Notes under the pieces: generated by a model
Databases searched by the model: none
Told to the model about the DNA's origin: nothing
The model's input: only the letters and a program-made list of their open reading frames with translations
Program-made: the position numbers and the translations under genes
Origin: Vibrio sp. 99-70-13A1
GTDB lineage: Bacteria; Pseudomonadota; Gammaproteobacteria; Enterobacterales; Vibrionaceae
Reading direction: 5' to 3'
Assembly: GCF_013114625.1 (NCBI RefSeq)
Contig: NZ_VTXD01000003.1
Coordinates: forward strand, 62,001-126,000
DNA length: 64,000 bases
Shown here: in pieces, positions 46,168-55,768 of the stretch
Layout: each line of letters starts with the position of its first letter
How positions within the stretch are numbered: the stretch's first letter is position 1

Positions 46168-47871
46168 TTATTCACAGAATTCATCAGTAGACCCTAAGCT
46201 ATAGACAGCAGTAACGCCTTTTCCTTCATTGTAGTAGTTCAATGAATGGCATAAATGAGACACCAATATGATCCCTCGCCCATAAGCCTGCATGTCATCA
46301 GGTTGATTGTATCGGTTAATATCAAACCCACTTCCATTATGTTCTAACTGCATAATGAGTTGTCTTTCTTCTGGTTTGAAATCCAGCTTAAGCTGTACCC
46401 AAACACTCTCACCTAATTCTCTTAAGCGTTGCTCTCTCAATTGGTAGAATGAGTAGAAGCCATCAGGGTCATCTTTCATTTTCGAATCCAAATCCAGCAA
46501 GCCGTGCTCAATGGCATTCGCAAATAGTTCTGAAAGTACCGAACAGACTAAATCAAGATCTTGCCCACCAGATATGATCCCTGTCAGATATTGCCTCACT
46601 TCTGCCATAACCGTCACCTGAGTAAGCACAGACTTAGGGAAAAATAGTGAAGCACTACTCGGTACATTACTGATACCACTGGCTTGTGTTGTACTCGCTT
46701 CTGTCTGGCGGTTCTTGATTGGAAAGTTCATTTGTAGAATAGAAACATCATCGCTGTCTTTTTCCGTCGAGAACTGATGCACCTCTTCATATAAGGTTTC
46801 GATGATGGAGCCAGATTGTACTGAGCATGACTTCTGGAAGGTGGATTCCAAGCGATGTTGACCAAACTGTTCACCATCCAAATTCACAGCTTCTGTAACC
46901 CCGTCGGTATAGCTGATAATTTGATGCCCTTCTTCAAGCTTCATATTCACTAAGTTCAATTCGAACTCATGCTTATCTAACACACCTAATGGCATATGAC
47001 TTGACCGCAACTGATGAAGAATATTCCCATCACGATCTAAAACATAACTATCGGGTAAGCCCCCTCCCCACCAACTCACATCAAGCCCATTACTTTTAAT
47101 TTCGAAAACACTGGCCGCCAGCATCATCCCCATAGGCAAAAATCGAACAAGTGAGTCGTTCACTTCGGTGACTATTTCACCTAGAGATAACCCCTTTTCC
47201 GCCATTGAAAAAAATGCTCGAGTCGCCGGAATAGCAGAGATAGCCGCGGGTAAACCATGACCTGTAGCATCCGCAATCATGACATAGAGACCGCCGTGAG
47301 GACGATTAGCGACAAGAATGAGATCGCCATTAAAGACCGTCGAAGGTGTCGATATGTATTTGAGCCCTGAGATATTGGAAAGCAATGAACTCATTTCATC
47401 CATCAGATTGGTAAAGATCGATTCCGCTATCGTATGGTCATAATTGACTTGTTCGTGAAAATGATGAAGTTCATCTCGCTGCTCGCGAAGTTCACTATGC
47501 ATACGTGCAATTCTAAAATGCGCTTGAACCTTTGCGAGTAAAACAGAGCGGTCGATGGGCTTAGGAATAAAGTCATCGCCAAGGTTTAAGCACCTTTTAT
47601 AAGAATCTTTATCGTCTAATACACTCAGAAACAAAATAGGGATATGATGATTTGGGAAGGCTTTTCGAATATCTTTGGCGGTTTCAAATCCATCTTTAAC
47701 GGGCATCATCACGTCTAAAATGATGATATCAGGCAATATCGACATCTCTTTCATGGATTCAACGACGCTTTCTCCATCTTCGAAAGCATAAAATTGCTCA
47801 GCAATATCATTCAACATAAACCGACATAATTCTCGGTTTGTTTCATGATCATCCACAACAACTATTCGCAT
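46168..47871 (-). CDS. Response regulator with PP2C phosphatase and anti-sigma-type kinase domain
   Basis: Protein of 567 residues that merges three modules: REC (1-125) with phospho-Asp53 in IILDVMMPVKDG and Lys in KPIDRS; a SpoIIE/RsbU-type PP2C phosphatase (about 170-390) with LVANRPHGGLYVMIADATGHG, LFYTDGVTE-like ISYTDGVTEAVN and DDVSILQM; and a C-terminal HATPase of the RsbW type (about 420-565) with LFANAIEHGLL and AYGRGIILVSHLC. This is the HsbR/RsbU-W organisation: it should phosphorylate or dephosphorylate an STAS antagonist according to REC state. The STAS gene lies 22 bp upstream. It corresponds in position to VCA1086 of V. cholerae. Confidence 0.87.
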   Translation of the reverse strand: MRIVVVDDHETNRELCRFMLNDIAEQFYAFEDGESVVESMKEMSILPDIIILDVMMPVKDGFETAKDIRKAFPNHHIPILFLSVLDDKDSYKRCLNLGDDFIPKPIDRSVLLAKVQAHFRIARMHSELREQRDELHHFHEQVNYDHTIAESIFTNLMDEMSSLLSNISGLKYISTPSTVFNGDLILVANRPHGGLYVMIADATGHGLPAAISAIPATRAFFSMAEKGLSLGEIVTEVNDSLVRFLPMGMMLAASVFEIKSNGLDVSWWGGGLPDSYVLDRDGNILHQLRSSHMPLGVLDKHEFELNLVNMKLEEGHQIISYTDGVTEAVNLDGEQFGQHRLESTFQKSCSVQSGSIIETLYEEVHQFSTEKDSDDVSILQMNFPIKNRQTEASTTQASGISNVPSSASLFFPKSVLTQVTVMAEVRQYLTGIISGGQDLDLVCSVLSELFANAIEHGLLDLDSKMKDDPDGFYSFYQLREQRLRELGESVWVQLKLDFKPEERQLIMQLEHNGSGFDINRYNQPDDMQAYGRGIILVSHLCHSLNYYNEGKGVTAVYSLGSTDEFCE

Positions 47872-47893
47872 GCTCGATCTCCTTAGAACGGTA

Positions 47894-48187
47894 TTATTCG
47901 ATCATAAATTTCTTATCAAACCTCGATATCAATAAGATCTTTTTCACTTGAGGCATGGTATTCGTAATCGTAATTTTTTGATTAGGAGAAAGGTATTTTT
48001 GCATATTAAGAAGCATGCCTAGCCCTGCACTATCAATGTAATCGACTCGTCGAAAATCAATGGTGTAGTTGAAGTCTTTTTTTTCGTAATAACATTGGCG
48101 AAACTCTTGTACTAAATTAAAGCCAAAAGCGCCTTCAATCGCAATTTCAATATTGTTACTGCCATTTACCGTGCTGGTTAGCGACAT
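47894..48187 (-). CDS. STAS-domain anti-anti-sigma-like protein
   Basis: Protein of 97 residues, started at MSLTSTVNGS (48187) because a GTGGGGG ribosome site lies six bases before; the ATG at 48199 overlaps that site. The STAS fold shows the phosphorylatable Ser53 in RVDYIDSAGLGMLL. It is expected to be the partner of the kinase/phosphatase encoded next, and through it to release another partner (a sigma-type regulator, diguanylate cyclase or the chemosensory array). It corresponds to VCA1087. Confidence 0.87.
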   Translation of the reverse strand: MSLTSTVNGSNNIEIAIEGAFGFNLVQEFRQCYYEKKDFNYTIDFRRVDYIDSAGLGMLLNMQKYLSPNQKITITNTMPQVKKILLISRFDKKFMIE

Positions 48188-48271
48188 ATTTGCCCCCACT
48201 TGTTTTCGACAAAAGTTGCTTTTAATTCACAACCTTCTCTAAAAAATTGTCTCGATATATCTTCTAAAAAA

Positions 48272-48360
48272 TTTATCTTTTAAAACCATTTACCACCTAA
48301 ATCCAATTTATCTTTTAAAACTATTTACCTTACCGCCTAAAACCGTTTACCGTCTAAAAC
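48272..48360. repeat. 23-bp direct repeat and related TAAAAC-TTTACC units
   Basis: Positions 48272-48294 and 48307-48329 agree at 22 of 23 bases (TTTATCTTTTAAAAC...ATTTACC); a third related segment, CCTAAAACCGTTTACC, follows at 48333-48348, with TCTAAAAC at 48353-48360 overlapping the end of the MCP gene. The block fills the spacer before the STAS gene. Confidence 0.8.
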
Positions 48361-49523
48361 AGCTCCACTTCACCTTCATCAATACTGCTTTGATTCGCAG
48401 CAGGAGCACCTCTGTTTAGAGAAGCATCCAATAGCTCCTCAAGCCTTAATGAGAACTCTTCTTCCGAGATTTCTTTTCGATTGAAAACATTCACGAGCTG
48501 AACCACTTCATCGAACAAGTACAACGTTTTATTCGCGTATTCCCCTTGCTGAGAAACAATATCGGCAAACTGCAATGCACGAATACCATTCCCGACTTGT
48601 TGCGATAACTCTTGCCCAAGCTCTCTAATTTTAAGAACTTCTTTCTCTACCGCGACATTCACTTTTTGAACCCCGGTGAGCATGTCATCCACTTGCTCTT
48701 TTGATTCGATCGCTATCGTCATATCAATTGATGCCATGTCCCCTACAGTGGCGTTCGCCTGTTTTACAGTTTCTTGGGCTATGTTTATTTCGCTCTCAAT
48801 TTGATCATTCAGCGTCTTCGCTTTGACGGATAATTCACGAACCTCTTGTGCAACAACCGCAAATCCTCGCCCAGCGTCACCGGCTCTCGCGGCTTCAATC
48901 GCTGCATTCAACGCCAGCAAATTAGTTTGTTCTGAAAGCCCTCTGACTCTTTCTAGTAGTTTGAATACCGTATCTAATTTGTCTGACATGTCATGAATAC
49001 TATGAACGGCAGAGATACTTTTCTCGGAAATGTCGACCAGCGTTTTTACAAATTGGTCGATGATTTCTTCAGTACGGGGGAGGACTCTCGATAAGCTGTA
49101 TTCACTTTCTTGATTGGCAAGCATGTCATTCACTAACCCTTCAGATACTTGGCTTTGTTCTTCGCTGACTTTCTGTAATCCAAAGAAACTATCATTCAGA
49201 GTTTCAGCCGACTCTTCGATAATCTGAGTTTGTCGATTAAGAGATTGGTGAATATTAGGTAAGTTATCGGAATAAAAACGATTCACTGAACTCATCAAAC
49301 TTGCGCTCACCTGATCGGTTTTTTCAGATGAAAGGTCTGGCTCACTGTCTTTGTGATGTGAATTTGAAGGGAAAGTGAACCAAGGTAGAGCTGCTGCAAC
49401 TATCATTAGCCCTATCTGAATACTCGATGTGGCGTACAACACCGCGATTGCTAACAATATGACTTGAGTCGTTATTACGACTGCATATTTCATTTTTGAC
49501 TGTAACGTCATTTCATTATTCAT
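48354..49523 (-). CDS. Membrane methyl-accepting chemotaxis protein (short)
   Basis: Receptor of 389 residues. Two closely spaced membrane helices (about 12-52, [21 protein letters not shown] and [14 protein letters not shown]) with almost no periplasmic loop are followed directly by the signalling domain, whose tip motif is [31 protein letters not shown] with the flanking RELS. No HAMP and no sensory domain are evident, so the input must be membrane- or cytoplasm-derived. The C-terminus is GEVELF, like that of CheD two genes upstream. It corresponds in order to VCA1088. Confidence 0.88.
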   Translation of the reverse strand: MNNEMTLQSKMKYAVVITTQVILLAIAVLYATSSIQIGLMIVAAALPWFTFPSNSHHKDSEPDLSSEKTDQVSASLMSSVNRFYSDNLPNIHQSLNRQTQIIEESAETLNDSFFGLQKVSEEQSQVSEGLVNDMLANQESEYSLSRVLPRTEEIIDQFVKTLVDISEKSISAVHSIHDMSDKLDTVFKLLERVRGLSEQTNLLALNAAIEAARAGDAGRGFAVVAQEVRELSVKAKTLNDQIESEINIAQETVKQANATVGDMASIDMTIAIESKEQVDDMLTGVQKVNVAVEKEVLKIRELGQELSQQVGNGIRALQFADIVSQQGEYANKTLYLFDEVVQLVNVFNRKEISEEEFSLRLEELLDASLNRGAPAANQSSIDEGEVELF

Positions 49524-49582
49524 AAGCCGTCCCTGACATTTTTGTCTTTCTTCATTCTAATTATTGGAGTTATCTCGCATGT

Positions 49583-50632
49583 TCATTCGTTAGACACACA
49601 TTTCCGAATCTCCTTTGGGATCTTTGATAACGCTCTAACATGCTGCACAGCCCCAACTTCGACTGCGACTCTTGGCATCCCCCATACCACTGAAGACTGT
49701 TCATCTTGAGCGATAGTGATAGCGCCATTTTGCATCATTCTTAACAAGCCATTCGCACCATCACTTCCCATTCCAGTTAAGATGATGCCAAGTGCTTTAT
49801 CACTGACAACTTCAGCGACAGAATCAAACATGACGTCTACTGAAGGTTTGTGTCTGTTCACAGGGGGGCGATCATCAACCTGACCAAATAGCTTCCCTCC
49901 TTTACGTATAATCACGAGGTGCTTATCACCAGGGGCAACATACGCTCTTCCATGAATAAGTGGCACAGTGCCGTCACTCAACTCTTGGACATTCACTTTA
50001 CTTACGCTGTCTAAACGGGCAGCAAAGGGTTTGGTAAACAAAGCGCTGATATGCTGAGTAATCACTATAGGTGGGAGACCACTTGGCAATGCTGATAAAA
50101 CATGACGCACCGCTTCAGTTCCTCCAGTTGAAGCCCCTATTGCAATCAACTCAAGATTTGACTGACCGGGAGCCATGGGCGACAAATCCACATAACTCGA
50201 AACACTTTCTATTGGCTTGCCAGTTACATTCGCCATTGCGGCCATTTTAAGCTTTTTATTGATCAATGATTTATAGCTCAGCATGTCTCCGGTGTTGTCC
50301 ATTGCTGGCTTAGGAAAATAGTCGACAGCACCTAATTCCAATGCTTGCAGCGTGGTTTCCGCTCCGTGCTGAGTCAAAGTGGAGATCATCACGACAGGCA
50401 TAGGTCTTAAGCGCATTAGATTTTTTAGAAACTGCACACCATTCATTTTTGGCATTTCAATATCTAGCGTGATCACATCTGGATTGTGCTTTTTGATCAA
50501 AGCTCTTGCTTCGTAAGGATCTTCCGCGGTGGCGATCACTTCTAAAGCAGGATCCGAGGAGATCAACTCTGATAGCAATGCTCGGAACACGGGGGAATCA
50601 TCCACAACGATCACTTTAATTTTTCTACACAT
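49583..50632 (-). CDS. cheB: Chemotaxis methylesterase CheB
   Basis: Receptor-modifying enzyme of 349 residues. REC domain (1-130) with phospho-Asp in [13 protein letters not shown]; methylesterase domain (about 160-345) with the catalytic Ser in [11 protein letters not shown], His in VITQHI and Asp in [10 protein letters not shown]. Its ATG overlaps the cheD stop by one base. It would reset receptor methylation in the cluster's own array (V. cholerae cluster III type). Confidence 0.95.
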   Translation of the reverse strand: MCRKIKVIVVDDSPVFRALLSELISSDPALEVIATAEDPYEARALIKKHNPDVITLDIEMPKMNGVQFLKNLMRLRPMPVVMISTLTQHGAETTLQALELGAVDYFPKPAMDNTGDMLSYKSLINKKLKMAAMANVTGKPIESVSSYVDLSPMAPGQSNLELIAIGASTGGTEAVRHVLSALPSGLPPIVITQHISALFTKPFAARLDSVSKVNVQELSDGTVPLIHGRAYVAPGDKHLVIIRKGGKLFGQVDDRPPVNRHKPSVDVMFDSVAEVVSDKALGIILTGMGSDGANGLLRMMQNGAITIAQDEQSSVVWGMPRVAVEVGAVQHVRALSKIPKEIRKCVSNE

Positions 50633-51312
50633 TAAAATAACTCCACATCGTCGCTGGGTTTACGACTATTACATTCAACTTGTTGAGCGTAATGGTCTTC
50701 TTCGTGTTTTAAATGACTCACTTTTGCAAATGGAATCCGTTTTAGCCAAGCCTTTCCAGATAACGGATCAAAAATAATCTTACGAGGCTCCAGTCCTCCA
50801 AGGTCATAGGCATCTAGCTCAAAACCTTCTTGTTTGGCGTAACGTAAAACAAAGTCGACATTTTTCTCCCCAATCGCCGATTTGATGCCGTGCATTTGTG
50901 CCCCTCCAAAGAGCTTCATATGCATTCGACTTCGAGTTGCACCAAGAGAGATCAGTTGATTTACTAGCATTTCCATTGCATAGCTCCCATATCGAGAAGC
51001 CGTCGATACCACATCATCATGTGACCAGTGATGATGTTCACTGCTGTGCGCCATCGGCAATAAGAAATGATTCATTCCTCCAACTTGAGCAAAAGGGTCC
51101 CAAATACAAGCCGCAACACAAGAACCTAACCCCGTACTGATGACTTCCTTTTCGGTTGTACAATACATACCTCCAGGAAGCACTTTGACAACATGCTGCT
51201 GCCTCAATTCATGGTAAAAACGGCTGTAATAAGCACCTTGCTCTTTGGCTAACACTCGATATATTTCCTCATTACCCACTCCATATGTGCCATTTAGATG
51301 GCCTATGACCAA
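50632..51312 (-). CDS. cheD: Chemoreceptor glutamine deamidase CheD
   Basis: Enzyme of 226 residues that deamidates receptor Gln residues. Family motifs: [26 protein letters not shown] with catalytic Cys, GGMNHFLLP with catalytic His and [11 protein letters not shown]. The C-terminus ends DDVELF, an extension beyond the usual end of CheD that repeats the tail of the MCP two genes away. It overlaps cheB by one base. Confidence 0.93.
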   Translation of the reverse strand: MVIGHLNGTYGVGNEEIYRVLAKEQGAYYSRFYHELRQQHVVKVLPGGMYCTTEKEVISTGLGSCVAACIWDPFAQVGGMNHFLLPMAHSSEHHHWSHDDVVSTASRYGSYAMEMLVNQLISLGATRSRMHMKLFGGAQMHGIKSAIGEKNVDFVLRYAKQEGFELDAYDLGGLEPRKIIFDPLSGKAWLKRIPFAKVSHLKHEEDHYAQQVECNSRKPSDDVELF

Positions 51313-51405
51313 TTCGCGTCTTAACGCCTATGTGTAAGCTCTCTGTTTGTCACACTACTCTGCTTGTCACGCTACTTTATTTTTCACACAATTCGGTTTG
51401 GCACA

Positions 51406-52305
51406 CTACAATTTCAAATAAATGGTATTACCTAAATGCTCAAACAGTTGGCAATCTGCCCCTACACTTTCAGAGTGACCAATAAACAACGAACCTCCTT
51501 CATTAAGCTGCTGGCAAAAACGTTCGATCAGTAATTTTTGTGTGGGTTTATCAAAGTAAATCATCACATTACGGCAAGAAATAAGGTCAAATTTTTTCGT
51601 CATTGGCCAGTTTTCTAGAAGGTTCAGTTGCTTAAAAGCCACTTGTTGCTGAAGTTTTTTAGCGCATTTTATTTTCCCAAGAAACTCTCCTTTGCCTTTA
51701 ACAAAGTTTCCTTTGAGATATGGCTTAGGAATGCTGTCTATCGCTTCTTCGTCATAGACTCCAGCTTTAGCATGAGCCAGAACATTGGTATCAAGATCGG
51801 TTGCCAATAGTGCGACCTTAGAAAAGTGTTCGAATGCACTCGCGTGATTCAAAGCTGCCATATAGCTATATGGCTCTTCACCGGTAGAACAACCGGCAGA
51901 CCAGATTCGAACCTCCTGCTTTCGTTGTTCAATCCACTTCGGAACCAATGTTTTTTCAAGGAAATCAAAATGATGCTTCTCGCGGAAAAATGACGTTTTA
52001 TTCGTAGTCAGTGCATTTACAAATGCCATTTGTTCAGAATCAGAACGTTCAATTATTTTCCGATAATCCGCGAAACGTGCCACACCTTTTTCACGCATTT
52101 TCCTACTGACACGCCCATACACCATCGCATACTTCTGGTCGGTTAAATGAATGCCCGCATTCTTATGAATAAACCACTGCACAAATTTGAAATCTTTTTC
52201 TGTTAGCTCAAACTCTTTCTTACTATCAGTCATTGCATGCGTGCTTGGGTTCATCGAACTCATTTTGTCTGCCTGGCTAGCAGGCTTAGTTAGAACTCTT
52301 CCCAT
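51406..52305 (-). CDS. cheR: Chemotaxis methyltransferase CheR
   Basis: Enzyme of 299 residues that methylates receptor Glu residues with SAM. The N-terminal helical domain (about 30-90) precedes the SAM-binding domain with [40 protein letters not shown] and [13 protein letters not shown]. The first ATG (52305) overlaps the end of the MCP gene by 16 bp, with GGAG five bases before; later ATGs at 52263 and 52254 are possible. It would act on the neighbouring receptors. Confidence 0.94.
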   Translation of the reverse strand: MGRVLTKPASQADKMSSMNPSTHAMTDSKKEFELTEKDFKFVQWFIHKNAGIHLTDQKYAMVYGRVSRKMREKGVARFADYRKIIERSDSEQMAFVNALTTNKTSFFREKHHFDFLEKTLVPKWIEQRKQEVRIWSAGCSTGEEPYSYMAALNHASAFEHFSKVALLATDLDTNVLAHAKAGVYDEEAIDSIPKPYLKGNFVKGKGEFLGKIKCAKKLQQQVAFKQLNLLENWPMTKKFDLISCRNVMIYFDKPTQKLLIERFCQQLNEGGSLFIGHSESVGADCQLFEHLGNTIYLKL

Positions 52306-54689
52306 TCATCTCCATCCTCACGGAACGACACTCCAGAATTAACAACCTTGGCGTTTTTTATTTCGCTCACATTGCCTCTTTTTGGGACAGATGAAAGGTT
52401 ACCTTGTGCGCCGTACTGAGCGACATTACTGTCGGTACTAAAGAAGTTCATGAGATTAAGCAGTTCTTTGCCTTCAGATCTTAGTGACTGGCTGGCAGCC
52501 GATGTTTCTTCTACTAATGATGCATTTTGCTGAGTCATTTCATCCATGGTGGTAATGGCTCGGTTTATTTCATCAATACCAGTCGACTGCTCTAAGCTTG
52601 ATTCAGCAATTTGCTGGATAAGTTGTGAGACGCTAGCTACCGCGTCAACAATTTCATTTAAAGTTTCCCCAGATTCATCAACTAAACGAGAGCCTTCATC
52701 TACCTTCTCTACGCTGTCTTTAATTAAGCCTTTAATTTCTTTCGCTGCTGCTGCACTTCGTTGTGCAAGGTTTCTTACCTCTCCTGCCACTACAGCAAAA
52801 CCGCGCCCTTGTTCGCCTGCTCGCGCTGCTTCAACCGCCGCATTGAGAGCTAACAAGTTTGTTTGGAAAGCAATCTCGTCAATGACACCGATAATGTCGG
52901 CAATCTTCTTACTCGCACTGTTAATTTCTGACATAGCCGATACAGCTTGCCCCACAACCTCTCCGCCTTTACCTGCTTTTTTAGCCGCATCATCAGACAG
53001 CTCATTAGCACCTTTGGCATTTTCCGCATTTTGCTTAACCGTTGCGGTCATCTGCTCCATGCTGGCAGCCGTTTCTTCTAAATTAGAAGCTTGTGCTTCC
53101 ACCCTTTGGCTTAAATCATTATTCCCTTCGGCAATTTCTGTAGAAGCCGTCGCGACTCTCGCAGATGATGTGGTGATCTTATCAACCATATTTCGAATGT
53201 TTAGAATAGACGTATTAACCGCCTCCGCTAGACGCCCAAACTCACCTTGATTACTGTCTGGCATCGTCGTTTTTAAGTCACCATCAGCCACTTTACTCAT
53301 GACATCAATACACTGCCCTAAAGGTTCGACTAAGGTGTCTAACAAACCATTGACGCCGTCGCCTAACTCTTTCATGAAACCACTGTAATCCGAGGTGTCA
53401 ATACGCTCATCCAGCTGACCAGAAATAGCCTTTTGAATCAAACTCTCTACTTGGCGCTGGCCATCTTGTAGCTCTGTTATATCGACCCACTGCAATGCTG
53501 GCCCCATAAAATTTCCGTTCCCATCACGCATGGCGATACACGTTAAATTAAATTCTAATGTGCCGACTTTAATATCCGAGGAAAATGGCAAGCGATCAGG
53601 ATTGGCAATAATGCTTCGTTGGTGGGCCGGATTTTTATGGAAGATGTCGATGTTCTTACCCACAAGGTTACTCGCATCGAACCCTGAGAGTTCTTTGCGT
53701 AACTCACTTTCTCGACCTTTCAGTAAGGTAGAAAGGGATGGGTTTACGTACTGAATAATTCCATCTTCATTTGCCATCATTAGGTTTGTTGTCATACCTT
53801 CAACGGCAGAAGCTAAGCGACCAATTTCAGCTTCTTTTGCACGCTCTTCGGTGACATCACGCCACTCAAGAGTGTTCCCAATATAGTCACCTTTAGTATC
53901 AAAAATAGAAGCGACATTCAGTTCTATTTTTAAATGCCCAATGGTTATATCTGTACTGTAAGGTAGGTTACTTGGGTTGCTGAGCAACTGGCGTTGATGC
54001 GCGGGGTTGCGGTGAAACTCATCAATACATCGCCCCATCAGCCATTCTTCTGTAGCTAAAAAGCCAGACCAAACACTTCTCAATGTTGCTTCGTGTTTTT
54101 TAAATAAGTTAACCGTTTCATTGTTGATGTAAGTGATCAGTAAATCTCGATCAATCATCACCATAGCGGTTTGAGCTTGATCAACTGCCGCTTGCAAACG
54201 AGCCACATTGTTTTCCTGTGCTCGCAATGCCGTAACGTCTTGCCACTCCAAAGTATTGCCAACGTAATTCCCTGAAGAGTCAATAATTGCCCCAACATTT
54301 AATTCAAGCAGCACATCTTGAACGGTAATCGTTGTGCTGTAAGGGAGGTTGCCTGGATTAGAGAGTAGCTGTCTTTGATGTTGCGGGTTGGCATGAAAGC
54401 CATCAATACAAAATCCAACCATGAAGTCTTTATCTGCTCGAAAGTTTGGCCACACTGATTGAAACGTCGCTTCATGCGCTTTCAACAGAGTAATTGATTG
54501 CTGGTTGATATAAGTAACTTTGAAATCTCTATCTACCATCATAAGAGCAGTTTTGGCCGCGCCTAAAGCTGAAAGTAATTGTTCTTTGGATAAGCCATCC
54601 TCTTCCACAGAGGTTTCTTCCATTAATGCATCTGATGCCGCTTCATCAAACTGAGCAACAGGTTCCTTTTTTCTATTCCAAAATGACAT
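52290..54689 (-). CDS. Soluble triple-PAS methyl-accepting chemotaxis protein
   Basis: Cytoplasmic receptor of 799 residues with no membrane helix. Three tandem, similar PAS domains (about 35-155, 165-285, 290-410), two sharing HQRQLLSNP and NLPYST, are followed by a HAMP-like segment (about 445-500) and the signalling domain with [35 protein letters not shown]. The C-terminus ends DEWEEF, which resembles the NWETF-type pentapeptide that tethers CheR/CheB. It corresponds to VCA1092 (DcpA-type) and should nucleate a cytoplasmic or membrane-associated array. Confidence 0.92.
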   Translation of the reverse strand: MSFWNRKKEPVAQFDEAASDALMEETSVEEDGLSKEQLLSALGAAKTALMMVDRDFKVTYINQQSITLLKAHEATFQSVWPNFRADKDFMVGFCIDGFHANPQHQRQLLSNPGNLPYSTTITVQDVLLELNVGAIIDSSGNYVGNTLEWQDVTALRAQENNVARLQAAVDQAQTAMVMIDRDLLITYINNETVNLFKKHEATLRSVWSGFLATEEWLMGRCIDEFHRNPAHQRQLLSNPSNLPYSTDITIGHLKIELNVASIFDTKGDYIGNTLEWRDVTEERAKEAEIGRLASAVEGMTTNLMMANEDGIIQYVNPSLSTLLKGRESELRKELSGFDASNLVGKNIDIFHKNPAHQRSIIANPDRLPFSSDIKVGTLEFNLTCIAMRDGNGNFMGPALQWVDITELQDGQRQVESLIQKAISGQLDERIDTSDYSGFMKELGDGVNGLLDTLVEPLGQCIDVMSKVADGDLKTTMPDSNQGEFGRLAEAVNTSILNIRNMVDKITTSSARVATASTEIAEGNNDLSQRVEAQASNLEETAASMEQMTATVKQNAENAKGANELSDDAAKKAGKGGEVVGQAVSAMSEINSASKKIADIIGVIDEIAFQTNLLALNAAVEAARAGEQGRGFAVVAGEVRNLAQRSAAAAKEIKGLIKDSVEKVDEGSRLVDESGETLNEIVDAVASVSQLIQQIAESSLEQSTGIDEINRAITTMDEMTQQNASLVEETSAASQSLRSEGKELLNLMNFFSTDSNVAQYGAQGNLSSVPKRGNVSEIKNAKVVNSGVSFREDGDEWEEF

Positions 54690-54696
54690 ATTTACC

Positions 54697-55161
54697 TCAC
54701 ATTAGCGCTTCTTCTACTGTCGTTGAATTGAGCTCGTTTACATCAAATAGAGCTTCAAGATTTATTATAATAAGATGCCCATTGGCTTCTGATGCAATGC
54801 CTTTGATGTAACTTTCATCAACCGTGACAGACATATATGGAGCAGGTTTAATGGCGGTAGGTTCGAATGTGTACACTTCAGCCACCGCATCAACAATGAT
54901 GCCCAAAGGATGTTTTTGCTCATCATTCAACACAATAACCACCGTTGTGTTGTTGATTACAGAAGGCGTTAAATTGAATCGCATTCGTAGATCAACAATC
55001 GGTATATACTCCCCTCTTATTTCAAGCACTCCTTTTAAATAACTGGGTGAGTTAGGCACACTCCGAACGTCACTCCACCCACGCACTTCACGTACATCCA
55101 AAATAGGCACGGCGTACTCTTCATGTTCCAAAATAAAACTTAAATACTCTTCTGCAGCCAT
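54697..55161 (-). CDS. cheW: CheW scaffold protein (first copy)
   Basis: Adaptor of 154 residues linking receptor and CheA. SH3-like halves include [24 protein letters not shown] and the conserved [19 protein letters not shown]. It lies eight bases after the second cheW and eight before the soluble MCP gene. Two different CheW proteins suggest two receptor classes or mixed rings in the array, as in V. cholerae cluster III (VCA1093/1094). Confidence 0.92.
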   Translation of the reverse strand: MAAEEYLSFILEHEEYAVPILDVREVRGWSDVRSVPNSPSYLKGVLEIRGEYIPIVDLRMRFNLTPSVINNTTVVIVLNDEQKHPLGIIVDAVAEVYTFEPTAIKPAPYMSVTVDESYIKGIASEANGHLIIINLEALFDVNELNSTTVEEALM

Positions 55162-55168
55162 GGTTTCC

Positions 55169-55702
55169 TTACCCTCGCGGAAGTGTCTGGTTACTGTGTT
55201 TTAAGATGAGGTCGATATTAAGCAGTTCTGTGGTATCGAGCAGAGACATCACTTGGTCATCAACATTCAATAAACCTTGAATAAATGGATTGATTGGGGA
55301 CTGTCCTACCGCGGGATAAAGTTCGTTATCACCTTGGCTCACCACATCAGAAACAGCATCCACAACTAGCCCCATCAACTTTTCACTTTCGTCATATTGG
55401 GAACGTAAAACTAAAACAACAGTGGTCGGCAGATAGTCACAAGTTCCTATTCCAAAACGAGATCGCAAATCAACAATAGGAACAATCATTCCTCTCAGGT
55501 TTATCACTCCTTTCACAAAGCTTGGAGAACGTGGAATTGGAGTAGGTCTTTCCCACACTCTAATTTCTTCAACATCTTGAATGACGACGCCATACAATTC
55601 GTTAGCCAAACAAAAACTGAGAAAATCGGCATTTTCACTGATTTCAGCATTCATCACGTGTGTCGACATATCAGATGAATCAACCACGACTTGTTGCTCC
55701 AT
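55169..55702 (-). CDS. cheW: CheW scaffold protein (second copy)
   Basis: Adaptor of 177 residues with an N-terminal extension of about 25 residues and a CheW fold: FLSFCLANELYGVVIQDVEEIRVW, GVINLRGMIVPIVDLRSRFG. Start at 55702, behind an AGGAG ribosome site that is itself preceded by short tandem repeats. It shows the family's NLRG motif better than its neighbour. It is the first gene after cheA. Confidence 0.92.
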   Translation of the reverse strand: MEQQVVVDSSDMSTHVMNAEISENADFLSFCLANELYGVVIQDVEEIRVWERPTPIPRSPSFVKGVINLRGMIVPIVDLRSRFGIGTCDYLPTTVVLVLRSQYDESEKLMGLVVDAVSDVVSQGDNELYPAVGQSPINPFIQGLLNVDDQVMSLLDTTELLNIDLILKHSNQTLPRG

Positions 55703-55715
55703 ACTTGCTCCTTGC

Positions 55716-55756
55716 TTTGCTTTGCTTTGCTTATGGCTTATGGCTTATGGCTTATG
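55716..55756. repeat. Tandem repeats directly before a cheW ribosome site
   Basis: Three TTTGC units (55716-55730) and four GCTTATG units (55729-55756). On the minus strand (CATAAGC, GCAAA) they lie between the cheA stop and the AGGAG of cheW, in the transcribed spacer. Confidence 0.9.
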
Positions 55757-55768
55757 AAAAAGCACACA

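Noticed and set aside
52546..53250. 234-codon plus-strand ORF opposite the soluble MCP gene
   Set aside because: It is antisense to the conserved signalling domain; the Ala/Ser-rich translation has no family features. It arises from codon bias of the true gene.
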